From positions 124,001 through 188,000 of the forward strand of contig NZ_JAFKFX010000026.1 in the NCBI RefSeq assembly GCF_017308075.1: a DNA stretch of 64,000 nt, in the 5' to 3' direction. How positions within the stretch are numbered: position 1 is the first letter of the stretch; every line of letters begins with the position of its first letter. Made by a program: the position numbers and the translations under genes. The notes under the pieces were generated by a model, which saw only the letters and a list, made by a program, of their open reading frames with translations, was not told the origin of the DNA and did no database searches. This document shows positions 7,418-16,800 of this stretch, piece after piece. The DNA is from Allobosea sp. (lineage in GTDB: Bacteria; Pseudomonadota; Alphaproteobacteria; Rhizobiales; Beijerinckiaceae).

Positions 7418-8530
7418 ATGAAGCGTTTCATCCTCTTCCTTGTCATCGCCGGGCTGGCAGGCGGTGGCTATTATGCCTACCAGAAGCATTTCCGGCCGGT
7501 CGGCCAGCCGGCGCAGGCGGCCGCGAATGCGCCGAATCCGGGCGTTCCCGTCGAGGTCGGCGCGGTCGAGAGCATGACCGTGAACGAGGAAGTCGAGGCG
7601 CTCGGCACCCTCGCCGCCGATGAGGCGATCATCATCGCCTCCGAGATCGCCGGCCGCGTGATTTCGCTCGGCTTCCGGGAGGGCGAGCGCGTCCAGGAGG
7701 GGCAGGAGCTGGTCAAGCTCGACACCGCCATCCTCGACGCCGAGCTGAAGCAGGCGCAGGCGGACCTCTCGCTAGCTCGCGACACCTATGACCGCAATCG
7801 TTCGCTGGTCTCGCGCGGCGCCGGCACGCAGGTGGCGCTGGAACAGGCGACGGCCCAGCTCGCCTCGCATGAGGCGCGCGTTCAGCTGGTCCAGTCGAAG
7901 CTCGCCCAGGCGACGATCAAGGCGCCGTTCACCGGCGTGGTCGGGCTGCGCTCGGTCGGCGTCGGCGACTATATCTCGGTCGGCAAGCCGCTGGTCGCGC
8001 TCACCAATATCGACCCGATCAAGATCGATTTCCGGGTGCCCGAGATCTTCCTGACCCAGCTCAAGGTCGGGCAGCCGGTTCAGCTCAAGGTCGATGCCGT
8101 GCCCGACCGGCCGTTCTCCGGCCAGATCTTCGCGATCGATCCGGTGGTCGACATCAACGGCCGCGCGGTCAAGCTGCGCGCCAAGGTTCCCAATGGCGAT
8201 CTCGTGCTGAAGCCCGGCCTGTTCGCCCGCCTCACCATCGTCGTCAATCAGCGTGAGAACGCGCTGGTCGTGCCGGAGACGGCGGTGGTGCCGGACGGCA
8301 TCGGCAAGATGGTCTTCATCGTCGAGAATGGCAAGGCCAAGCGCATCCCGGTCGAGCTCGGCAAGCGCCTGCCGGGCAAGGTCGAAATCGTGCGCGGGCT
8401 GAAGCCCGGCATGCAGATCGTCACCGCCGGGCAGATGCGCCTGCGCGAGGGCTCGACCGTCTCGATCAAGCAGAAGGCGAGCGTTCAGACGAGCGCGCTG
8501 CCGGCCGCCGTTCCGGGCGCGGTGCAATGA
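7418..8530 (+). CDS. RND efflux periplasmic adaptor (membrane fusion protein)
   Basis: The periplasmic adaptor links an RND pump to an outer-membrane channel. The 370-residue product begins MKRFILFLVIAGLAGGGYYAYQ, an uncleaved inner-membrane anchor or signal, followed by a lipoyl-like half (AGRVISLGFREGERVQEGQELVKLD), a helical hairpin (about 100-160), the second lipoyl half (ATIKAPFTGVVGLRSVGVGDYI), then beta-barrel and membrane-proximal domains. ATG 7418 was chosen because it begins the hydrophobic segment; the frame is open far upstream but there it runs through the operator and tetR antisense. The stop overlaps the next start by four bases (ATGA). No outer-membrane channel gene is nearby, so a TolC-like protein must come from elsewhere. 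Confidence 0.92.
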   Translation: MKRFILFLVIAGLAGGGYYAYQKHFRPVGQPAQAAANAPNPGVPVEVGAVESMTVNEEVEALGTLAADEAIIIASEIAGRVISLGFREGERVQEGQELVKLDTAILDAELKQAQADLSLARDTYDRNRSLVSRGAGTQVALEQATAQLASHEARVQLVQSKLAQATIKAPFTGVVGLRSVGVGDYISVGKPLVALTNIDPIKIDFRVPEIFLTQLKVGQPVQLKVDAVPDRPFSGQIFAIDPVVDINGRAVKLRAKVPNGDLVLKPGLFARLTIVVNQRENALVVPETAVVPDGIGKMVFIVENGKAKRIPVELGKRLPGKVEIVRGLKPGMQIVTAGQMRLREGSTVSIKQKASVQTSALPAAVPGAVQ

Positions 8531-11500
8531 GCCTGTTCGAGCTCTTCGTCCGTCGGCCGGTCCTCTCCACCGTCCTCAGCCTGCTCGTCGTCCTGATCGG
8601 CTTCGTCTCCTATACGCGCCTGACGGTGCGTGAATATCCGAACATCGACGAGCCGATCGTCTCCGTGCAGACGACCTATCGCGGCGCCAGCGCCGAGATC
8701 ATCGAGACGCAGGTCACGCAGATCCTGGAGAACTCGATCGCCGGCATCGAGGGCATCGAGACCATCACCTCGACCAGCCGCCAGGAGCGCAGCCAGATCT
8801 CCGTGCGTTTCCGCCCGGATGTCGACCCCGACGTCGCCGCCTCCGACGTCCGGGACCGCGTCAGCCGGGTGCGCGGGCGCCTGCCCGACGAGATCGACGA
8901 GCCGATCATCGCCAAGGTCGAGGCCGACGCCCAGCCGGTGATGTATCTGTCGCTGACCAGCACGCGGCATTCACCGCTGGAGCTGACCGATTTCGCCGAC
9001 CGCTTCATCGCCGACCGCGTCCAGAACATCACCGGCGTCGCCGAGGTCCGCATTCTCGGCCAGCGCCAATACGCCATGCGGATCTGGCTCGACCGGGCCC
9101 GGATGGCGGCCTATGCCATCACCGTGCAGGAGGTCGAGGCGGCGCTGCGGGCGCAGAATGTCGAGATCCCCTCCGGGCGCATCGAGAGCAATGACCGCGA
9201 ATTCACGGTTCTCTCGCAGACCAGCCTGAACACGCCCGAGCAGTTCCAGCAGATCACCGTCAAGGATGCGAACGGCTTCCCGGTCCGCCTGCGCGACGTG
9301 GCCAGGGTCGAGCTCGGCGCCCGCGAGGAGCGCAACGCCGCCTGGTTCAAGGGCACGCCCTCGGTGACGATCGGCATCGTCAAGCAGGCTGTCGCCAACC
9401 CGCTCGACGTCTCGGCCGGCGTCCAGCAGGCCCTGCCCGGCATCATCGAGGACCTGCCGGACGGGATGTCGATCGCGACCTCCTACGACACCTCGATCTT
9501 CATCGATCGCTCGATCAAGGCGGTCTACACCACGATCGCCGAGGCGGTCGTGCTGGTCGTGCTGATCATCTTCCTGTTCCTGCGTTCGCTGCGCGCGACG
9601 CTGATCCCGCTCGTCACCATCCCGGTCTCGCTGATCGGCGCCTTCGCGCTGATGTATGCGCTCGGCTTCACGGTGAACACGCTGACGCTGCTGTCGATGG
9701 TGCTCGCCATCGGCCTCGTCGTCGACGACGCGATCGTGGTGCTGGAGAACATCCACCGCCATATCGAGGACGGCATGGAGCCGACCAAGGCGGCGATCAA
9801 GGGCATCAACGAGATCGCCTTCGCCGTGGTTGCGATGACGCTGACCCTGGTCGCGGTCTATGCGCCGATGGCCTTCTCGACGGGGCGCACCGGCAAGCTC
9901 TTCATCGAGTTCGCGCTGACGCTCGCCGGCGCCGTGCTCGTCTCCGGCTTCGTCGCGCTGACGCTGACGCCGATGATGTGCGCCAAGCTCCTGCGCCACG
10001 AGAACAAGCACAATTTCCTCTACAATGCGCTCGAACGTTTCTTCGAGGCGCTCTCCAGCGGCTATCGCCGCTCGCTGCGCTTTGCGCTGTCGGTCCGGCC
10101 GCTGATCGTGCTGCTGGCGCTCGGTGTCGCCGGCGGCAGCTATTATTTCTTCACCAATCTGCGCTCGGAACTGGCCCCGGTCGAGGATCGCGGCACGATC
10201 ACCGCGATCGGCGTGGCTCCGGAAGGGGCTACCATGTCCTTCACCGCCGACTACGCGCGGCGCGTCGAGGACTATTTCAGCAAGATCCAGGAGGTCGAGA
10301 CCTATCTCGTCATCGTCGGCTTCCCGGACGTGACGCGGGCCATCGCCTTCGCCCGGTTGAAGCCCTGGGAGCAGCGCCAGCGCAAGCAGCAGAGCCTGGT
10401 GGCCGAGATCAACAAGGGATTGTCGCAGATCCCCGGCATCCGGCTCTTCGCCACCAACCCGCCCTCGCTCGGCCAGGGCGGCGCCAACAGCAAGCCGGTC
10501 GAGTTCGTGCTGCGCTCCTCGGATTCCTATGCCGAAATCAAGCAGAACGTCGACCGCCTGATCGCCGAGGTGCAGGGCCATCCGGCGCTGACCAATCTCG
10601 AGACCAACCTGATCCTCGACAAGCCGCAGATCAAGGTCTCGATCGACCGGCAGCGCGCCGCCGATCTCGGCGTCGGCGTCGACGTGATCGGCCGCACCAT
10701 GGAGACCCTGCTCGGTGGTCGCCAGGTGACGCGCTTCAACATGAACGGCGAGCAGTACGACGTGATGCTGCAGGTCGCCGGCCAGGATCGCAACACGCCG
10801 CAGACGCTGCAGTCGATCTATCTGATGGGCCGCGGCGGCCAGGTGGTGCAGCTGTCGAGCCTCGTCCGGGTCGAGGAGAATGTCGCGCCCAAGGAGCTGA
10901 TCCGCTTCAACCAGCTGCGTTCGGCGACCATCACCGCCGTGCCGGGGCCGGGCTATTCGCTGGGCGACGCGCTGACCGTGCTGGAGCAGGCGGCGGCGCG
11001 GATCCTGCCCGCCTCCTACCAGAACGACTATTCCGGCCAGAGCCGCGAGTTCAAGCAGTCGGGCTCGTCGATCCTGCTCGTCTTCCTGCTGGCGCTCGGC
11101 TTCATCTATCTGGTGCTGGCGGCGCAGTTCGAGAGCTTCATCGACCCGGTGGTGATCATGGTCTCGGTGCCGCTCTCGATGACAGGGGCGCTGGCGGCGC
11201 TGTATTTCACCGGCGGGACGATGAACGTCTACAGCCAGATCGGGCTGATCACGCTGGTCGGTCTGATCACCAAGCACGGCATCCTGATCCTCGAATTCAC
11301 CAACCAGCTGCGCGAGGAAGGCAAGGAGATGCTGGAGGCGCTGGTCGAGGCGGCGGAGCTGCGTCTGCGCCCGATCCTGATGACCACCGGCGCGATGGTG
11401 CTGGGCGCGGTGCCGCTGGCGCTCGCCTCCGGCGCCGGCGCCGAGAGCCGCTCGCAGATCGGCTGGGTCATCGTCGGCGGCATGACCTTCGGCACCTTGC

Positions 11501-11610
11501 TCACGCTCTATGTCGTGCCGGTCGCCTACAGCTATCTGTCGCGGGCACGGCGGCCGATGCATGGCGAGGAGCCGGAGACCGCAAAGGCTCATCCGCAGCC
11601 GGCGGAGTGA
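8527..11610 (+). CDS. RND-family multidrug efflux permease (HAE1/AcrB-like)
   Basis: Inner-membrane proton-driven efflux pump, 1027 residues, the normal size for the AcrB/MexB group. Features include the N-terminal helix with FVRRPVLSTVLSLLVVLIGF, the porter domains with YPNIDEPIVSVQTTYRGAS, and the proton-relay membrane segment GLVVDDAIVVLENIHRH (about residues 398-414) with the two adjacent aspartates. The second membrane block contains LVGLITKHGILILEF. It overlaps the adaptor gene by four bases, so the two are translationally coupled. The closest recognisable group is the two-component MexK/VmeF-like set, but substrate cannot be read from sequence. It is presumably controlled by the divergent TetR protein. 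Confidence 0.94.
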   Translation: MSLFELFVRRPVLSTVLSLLVVLIGFVSYTRLTVREYPNIDEPIVSVQTTYRGASAEIIETQVTQILENSIAGIEGIETITSTSRQERSQISVRFRPDVDPDVAASDVRDRVSRVRGRLPDEIDEPIIAKVEADAQPVMYLSLTSTRHSPLELTDFADRFIADRVQNITGVAEVRILGQRQYAMRIWLDRARMAAYAITVQEVEAALRAQNVEIPSGRIESNDREFTVLSQTSLNTPEQFQQITVKDANGFPVRLRDVARVELGAREERNAAWFKGTPSVTIGIVKQAVANPLDVSAGVQQALPGIIEDLPDGMSIATSYDTSIFIDRSIKAVYTTIAEAVVLVVLIIFLFLRSLRATLIPLVTIPVSLIGAFALMYALGFTVNTLTLLSMVLAIGLVVDDAIVVLENIHRHIEDGMEPTKAAIKGINEIAFAVVAMTLTLVAVYAPMAFSTGRTGKLFIEFALTLAGAVLVSGFVALTLTPMMCAKLLRHENKHNFLYNALERFFEALSSGYRRSLRFALSVRPLIVLLALGVAGGSYYFFTNLRSELAPVEDRGTITAIGVAPEGATMSFTADYARRVEDYFSKIQEVETYLVIVGFPDVTRAIAFARLKPWEQRQRKQQSLVAEINKGLSQIPGIRLFATNPPSLGQGGANSKPVEFVLRSSDSYAEIKQNVDRLIAEVQGHPALTNLETNLILDKPQIKVSIDRQRAADLGVGVDVIGRTMETLLGGRQVTRFNMNGEQYDVMLQVAGQDRNTPQTLQSIYLMGRGGQVVQLSSLVRVEENVAPKELIRFNQLRSATITAVPGPGYSLGDALTVLEQAAARILPASYQNDYSGQSREFKQSGSSILLVFLLALGFIYLVLAAQFESFIDPVVIMVSVPLSMTGALAALYFTGGTMNVYSQIGLITLVGLITKHGILILEFTNQLREEGKEMLEALVEAAELRLRPILMTTGAMVLGAVPLALASGAGAESRSQIGWVIVGGMTFGTLLTLYVVPVAYSYLSRARRPMHGEEPETAKAHPQPAE

Positions 11611-11622
11611 GGCCTGAAGCGC

Positions 11623-11693
11623 CATTGCGAGCGGAGCGAAGCAATCCAGTGGCGCGCGCAGTCCTTCTGGATTGCTTCGCTCCGCTCGCAATG
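11623..11693. repeat. Perfect 27-base inverted repeat between convergent genes
   Basis: Left arm 11623-11649 starts CATTGCGAGCGGAGCG and right arm 11667-11693 is its exact reverse complement; the loop is 17 bases. It lies between the 3' ends of the RND gene and pbpC. Elements with this arm sequence are common between genes in Rhizobiales; it may serve as a bidirectional transcript end. No T-run follows. Confidence 0.93.
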
Positions 11694-11703
11694 ACGGTGA
11701 GTG

Positions 11704-13854
11704 CTATTGCAGCCTGACCGAGACGCTCTCGCTGGCGCCGGCGGCATCGACCACCGAAATCCGCACGAAACCCTTGCCGGGCGGCTGCCATTCCGTCTCG
11801 CGGCGCCGGACCGGACCGGTGATCGGCGCGCCGTCGACCAGCCAGGTGAAGGGAGCGACGCCGCCGGCGACCTTGAGGCCGAGCTGGGGCCGCCCGCCCT
11901 CGGGAGCCGAGGCGGCGAGATCGATGCGGGCGCCTTCGGGTGGGAAGGCGAGCTTCAGCCCCGGCGTCGCTAGCGCAGCCACCGTCTTGGGCACATCCTG
12001 GCGCAGATGGCGCAAGGGCGGCGGCAGGGTCGCGCTGGTCGCGGCGATCACGCCGGGAGGCTGCATGAAGGGGCGGGGATCGTGGCCGATCCGGGCGAAG
12101 GCGTCGAACAGGATCGGCGCCGCAACCGCCCGCCCGACGAGGCCGGGCACCGCGCCGTTATCGGCCCGGCCGACCCAGACGCCGATGGTGTGTCTGCGAT
12201 CGAAGCCGACGGCCCAGGCATCGCGATAGCCATAGGAGGTGCCGGTCTTGTAGGCGATCCGCCCCGGCGCGGCGTTCAGCGGCGGCGGCGCGCCGAGCAG
12301 CGTGTCGGCGACATAGAAGGCAGCGACCGGCTCGACGAGGCGCAGCGGGACGGTGCCGGGATCGGTCGCGGCCGTGACCTTCAGCGGCACGACCTCGCCG
12401 CCGCGGGCGAGTCCGACATAGAGCCGTGTCAGGTCGGAGAGCGTGATGCCGAGCCCGCCGAGGCCGATGGCGAGGCCGGGCGCGCCGCTCTCCCTGGGCA
12501 TGGCGATGGCGGCGCCGGCATCCTTCAACCGCGACAGGAAACGCTGCGGGCCGAGCGCCGAGAGCAATTCGACCGCCGGCAGGTTGAGCGAGAGCTGCAG
12601 CGCCTTGCGGGCGCTGACCATGCCCTGGAAGCCGAGGTCGAAATTCTCGGGCACATAGAGACCGTAGCGGGTCGGCCGGTCTTCCAGCATGGTCTCTGGA
12701 TGGGCGAGGCCATTGTCGAAGGCGAGCGCGTAGATGAAGGGCTTCAGTGCCGAGCCGGGTGAACGCAGGGCCTGCGTCAGGTCGAGCGAACCGGCGCGCC
12801 CGGCATCGAAATAGTCGACGCCTCCGACTGAGGCGCGGATCTCGCCGGTCTCGTTGTCGGCGACGAGGATGGCGATCGAGAGCTGCGGTCCCTGGCCGAT
12901 GGCGCGCTCGCGGGCGAGCTGTTCCAGGGTCGCCTGCCAGCGGGCATCGAGGCTGAGGCGATGCCGCTTCTGCTCGGGAGAGCCGGCGACGACCTGCTCG
13001 GCGGTATGCGGGGCCAGCGCCGGGAAGGGTTTTCGCGCCGTCGGTATCGGCTCGTCGCGGGCGGCGGTGACTTCGCCCGGTGTGACGAGACCGGCGGCCT
13101 CGGCCTTGGCGAGCACGCGTTCGCGGGCCTTGCGCGCGGCCTCCGGAAAACGGTCGGGCCGGCGGGTTTCCGGCGATTGCGGCAGCGCGACCAGCAGTGC
13201 CGCCTCGGCGGTCGAGAGCCGCTTCGGCTCCTTGCCGAAATAGGCGAAACTCGCGGCGCGCACGCCTTCGAGATTGCCGCCGAAAGGGGCGAGGGTGAGA
13301 TAGAGGTCGAGAACTTCAGTCTTGCTGAAGCGCCGTTCGAGTTCGAGCGCGCGCACCGTCTGCCTGAGCTTGGCCGAGAGCGAGCGTTCCTGGCGCGGTT
13401 CGAGCAGGCGCGCCACCTGCATGGTCAGCGTCGAGCCGCCGGAAACGATGCGGCCATTGCCCAGCATCTGGACGGCGGCACGGATCAGGCCCTGCGGATC
13501 GACGCCGAGATGCGCGTCGAAGCGCTTGTCCTCATAGGCCTTCAGCATGGAAAGATAGCGCGGATCGACATCGGCTGCGCCGACCGGCAGCTTCCAGCGG
13601 CCATCGGCGGTGACGAAGGGGCGCAGCAGCTTGCCCTCGCGGTCGAGCACCACGGTGGAGCGATCGCTGGCAGCCGAGAGGTCGAGCGGCGAGAGGGTGG
13701 AGGCGTACCAGAACAGCGCGCCCGTCGTGGCGGCTACCAGGGCGAGGATGCCGGCTCCGGGGTAAGCGAGGCGGCGTGGCCACGCGCGCTTTCCTTCTCT
13801 CCCCGAAGGAAGAGGAGGTTCTGTCGCGCTTGGCCTATCGTGCGGCGCGCTCAC
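11704..13854 (-). CDS. pbpC: Penicillin-binding protein 1C (bifunctional glycosyltransferase/transpeptidase)
   Basis: Bifunctional peptidoglycan synthase anchored in the inner membrane, 716 residues. A membrane anchor (about 30-50) is followed by a GT51 glycosyltransferase domain with the catalytic Glu108 in YEDKRFDAHLG, then a transpeptidase with SxxK at 368-371 (SALK), SxN at 422-424 (SLN) and KTGT at 536-539, and a C-terminal BiPBP_C domain (about 630-716) that marks PBP1C. The start is GTG at 13854, only 7 bases after the stop of the alpha-2-macroglobulin gene, with a purine-rich ribosome site (GAGGTAGGA) overlapping that gene's end. This pairing is conserved in Proteobacteria and suggests defence or repair of the cell wall. 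Length is normal. Confidence 0.96.
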   Translation of the reverse strand: MSAPHDRPSATEPPLPSGREGKRAWPRRLAYPGAGILALVAATTGALFWYASTLSPLDLSAASDRSTVVLDREGKLLRPFVTADGRWKLPVGAADVDPRYLSMLKAYEDKRFDAHLGVDPQGLIRAAVQMLGNGRIVSGGSTLTMQVARLLEPRQERSLSAKLRQTVRALELERRFSKTEVLDLYLTLAPFGGNLEGVRAASFAYFGKEPKRLSTAEAALLVALPQSPETRRPDRFPEAARKARERVLAKAEAAGLVTPGEVTAARDEPIPTARKPFPALAPHTAEQVVAGSPEQKRHRLSLDARWQATLEQLARERAIGQGPQLSIAILVADNETGEIRASVGGVDYFDAGRAGSLDLTQALRSPGSALKPFIYALAFDNGLAHPETMLEDRPTRYGLYVPENFDLGFQGMVSARKALQLSLNLPAVELLSALGPQRFLSRLKDAGAAIAMPRESGAPGLAIGLGGLGITLSDLTRLYVGLARGGEVVPLKVTAATDPGTVPLRLVEPVAAFYVADTLLGAPPPLNAAPGRIAYKTGTSYGYRDAWAVGFDRRHTIGVWVGRADNGAVPGLVGRAVAAPILFDAFARIGHDPRPFMQPPGVIAATSATLPPPLRHLRQDVPKTVAALATPGLKLAFPPEGARIDLAASAPEGGRPQLGLKVAGGVAPFTWLVDGAPITGPVRRRETEWQPPGKGFVRISVVDAAGASESVSVRLQ

Positions 13855-13861
13855 CTTGATC

Positions 13862-16800
13862 CTACCTCGCCGAGGTGATGTCGACCGTGCCGAACGCGGT
13901 CCTGCCGAAGCGGTCCGGGCGGTACATGTCCTCTATCACTGCCGCCGGCTGGACATAGCGGCCGGGCGAGACGGCCCGGGCGATATAGGCGACGGTGTAG
14001 CTCAGCGGCTGGTTGCTGCTGCCGCTGCGCTCGAAGGCGGCGACATAGCGGTCGTCGCGCGCCTCGGTGTGGACGGGCGCGACCTCCTGCTTCAGCCAGT
14101 TCAGCCCTTCGACAGAAGCGCCCTCGGTCAGGTTGGCGTTCTCGATCTCGAGCCCGGCCGGGACGGGATCGACCAGCAGCAGCCGGCCATAGCGCGCCGC
14201 CGGCTCGGTGACCTTGAGCGCCACGACATAGCGCTCGTTCTGGCGCAGGCGCGACGGGTCGACCCGCTCGCCCTTCATGCTGAAGAGCGTGCGTTCCAGT
14301 GCGAAGCCCTGGTTCAGCGCCGGCTCCGGCGTGGTCGGGATGCCGGAGACGGTCAGGACCGCATTGGCCGAGGCGGTGCCGGGGTTGCCGATGACGAGCG
14401 GCTTGCCCTCCAGCGCGGCGGCTGGAACCGTGCGGTAGAGCGCGCCCTTGCGTTCGGTGCCGTCGACGGTCAGCGTCATGCCTTCCGCCTCCTTGGCCAT
14501 GGCCGCTGCGGCCATCGCCATCCACATATTCTCCTGTGTCGAGGTGTAGCGCGCGCTCTGGCGGGCATTCTGGACGATATCGGCGGCGCGGTTCAGCTCG
14601 GCCCGGTCGCCATTGCTCTCGGCGATCAGGGCGAGCAGCGCCGCCCCGTCACGCAGGCGCGAGCCGTAATCGGCGCGCGAGAGCCCGTCATCGCTGGTCT
14701 GCTGCAGGCGGCCGAGCGCGTTGCTGAAGGCGGCGGCACCACGGGGCCGGTCGCCGAGCAGGGAAAGCGCCGCACCGATCTGGCCGCGGGCCAAAGGCGA
14801 GGCGAAATCGGCGAGCTTGTTGTCGGCGAGATAGCGCAGATCGCCCATCACCGGCCGGCCGTTGCGAGCGAGCACATAGAGAGCATAGGCGATGCCGGCC
14901 GCTTCCTCCTTGTTGATCTCGCTGGTGTTGACGACCTGGTTGCGCAGGCGGTCGAGCGCCATGTTGAACGCCGTCTGCGGCACCGCGAACTGGCGCTCGC
15001 GGGCCCGCGTCAGGAAATCGGTGACGAAGGCGTCTAGCCAGAGATCCTCGCCACCGATGCTCCAGAGGCCGAAGGAGCCGTTGCCACCCTGGCGGGCGAG
15101 GACGCGCTCGATCGCGGCATTGACGCGCTCGTCGGCATTGCCGTCGAGGGCGAGCTGCTCCATCGAGGCCAGCCGGTTGACGACGAGCAGCGGCAGAGCG
15201 CGGCTGATCGTCTGCTCGGTGCAGCCATAGGGGTAGCGGTCGAGCGCCTTGAGGATCGCCGAAACGTCTAGTGCGGCGACCGGCGAGACCGAGATCGAGA
15301 CGGCGCCCGAATCCGGCACGAGATCGGCCAGCAGGTCGGAGGAGACGGTCAGCGAGCCGCCTCCCGGGATCGGCCTGATGATCCGGCGGGCGATGGTCTG
15401 CGTCGAGGGCTGCACCCTGACCGCCAGATTCTGCACCGTGCCGATGCCGTTCGGGCCGGAGACCTTGACGTCGAAGCTCGCCCGGCCGAGGCCGGCGGCG
15501 GTGACCGGGATGGTCAGAGAGCCCTTCGCCCCGGCTGCCAAAGTCATGCTGCTGCGGGTCGCGTCGGCGCCGACGACGACCGGGCCCTTGACGTCGAGAT
15601 CGACCAGATAGGAGCCGGCCGGGCCCTCGACATTGTCGATCTGCAGGTGAAAGCGCGACTGGTCGCCGAGCGCCAGGAAGCGCGGCAGCGTCGCCTGCGC
15701 CACGAGCTGGTCGCGGACGAAGACGTCGGCGCTCGCCTGCCCGGTCCTGCCGGCCGACCAGGCGACGGCCATGACCCTGACCGAACCATTGAACGCCGGC
15801 AGTTCGAAATCGACCTTGGCGGTGCCGTCGGGACCGAGCTTGACCACGCCGGAATAGCGCGCCAGCGGCTCCTGGGTCGGCGCCTCGCCATTGAGCTGCG
15901 GGGCGGCGTCGCCGCCGGAGCGGATCGCGCCGCGCACGCCCTGCATGCCGTCGATCAGATAGCCGTAGAGATCGCGCAATTCATGGCCGAGCTGGCGCTG
16001 GCCGAAGAAGAACCTGCTCGGGTCGGGGCTCTCGAAACGGGTCAGGTTGAGGATGCCGACATCGACGGCTGCGACCGTGACGAAGGCTTCCTCGCCGGCC
16101 TTGGCGCCGGTGACCTTCACCGGCAGCGACAGGGTCGAGAGCGGCCGCACCAGATTGGGCGCGCCGAGGTCGATGGCGAGGTTGCGCTCTTCCTTGCCGA
16201 TCGCGAACCAGGCGAGGCCGATGGCACGGCCGGGCATGCGCTGGGCCTGCTGATCCATCGGGCGATGGGCGAGGGCGACGAGATAGGCGCTGGCACCCCA
16301 GCCCGCCCTGGCCGGCAGATTGACCGTGGTGCCGGAGGGCGAGACGTCGACAGTACGGATCTCGCTGATGCCGTCGCCGAGCACGGCGAGCGTCGCCTTG
16401 CCGGTGAAGCGCGCGGTCAGGCGGACCTGCATCGATTCGCCATCGGTATAGGCGGCCTTGTCGAGCGCGACGTCGAGCACGTCGGGCGTGTCGGCGGCCT
16501 TGTCGGTTTCGTAGCCGACGCTGAAGGAGACGCTGGTCTCGGTGGCATCGGCGCCGTCGGCCGTGACGTCGAGCCGGTAATTGCCCCATTGCACGGGCGC
16601 AGCGATGCGAGCGGGGGCGTTCTCGGCAACCGCGATCTCGCCATCGGAGACGCGGCGCGTCTGCTTCACGCCCTCATAGTTCCAGCGGCCGTCCTGATAG
16701 AACCATTGATAGTTGCGGGTGACCTTGGAGAGCGTCCATTTGAGGCCCTGCCGACCGATCCGGCGGCCGTCGCCATTGGCCATGATCACGTCGAAACTGG

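Noticed and set aside
8971..11691. A 906-codon frame on the minus strand opposite the first RND pump
   Set aside because: The translation is low-complexity Arg/His/Asp/Gln-rich with no motif; the opposite strand encodes a complete AcrB-like pump.
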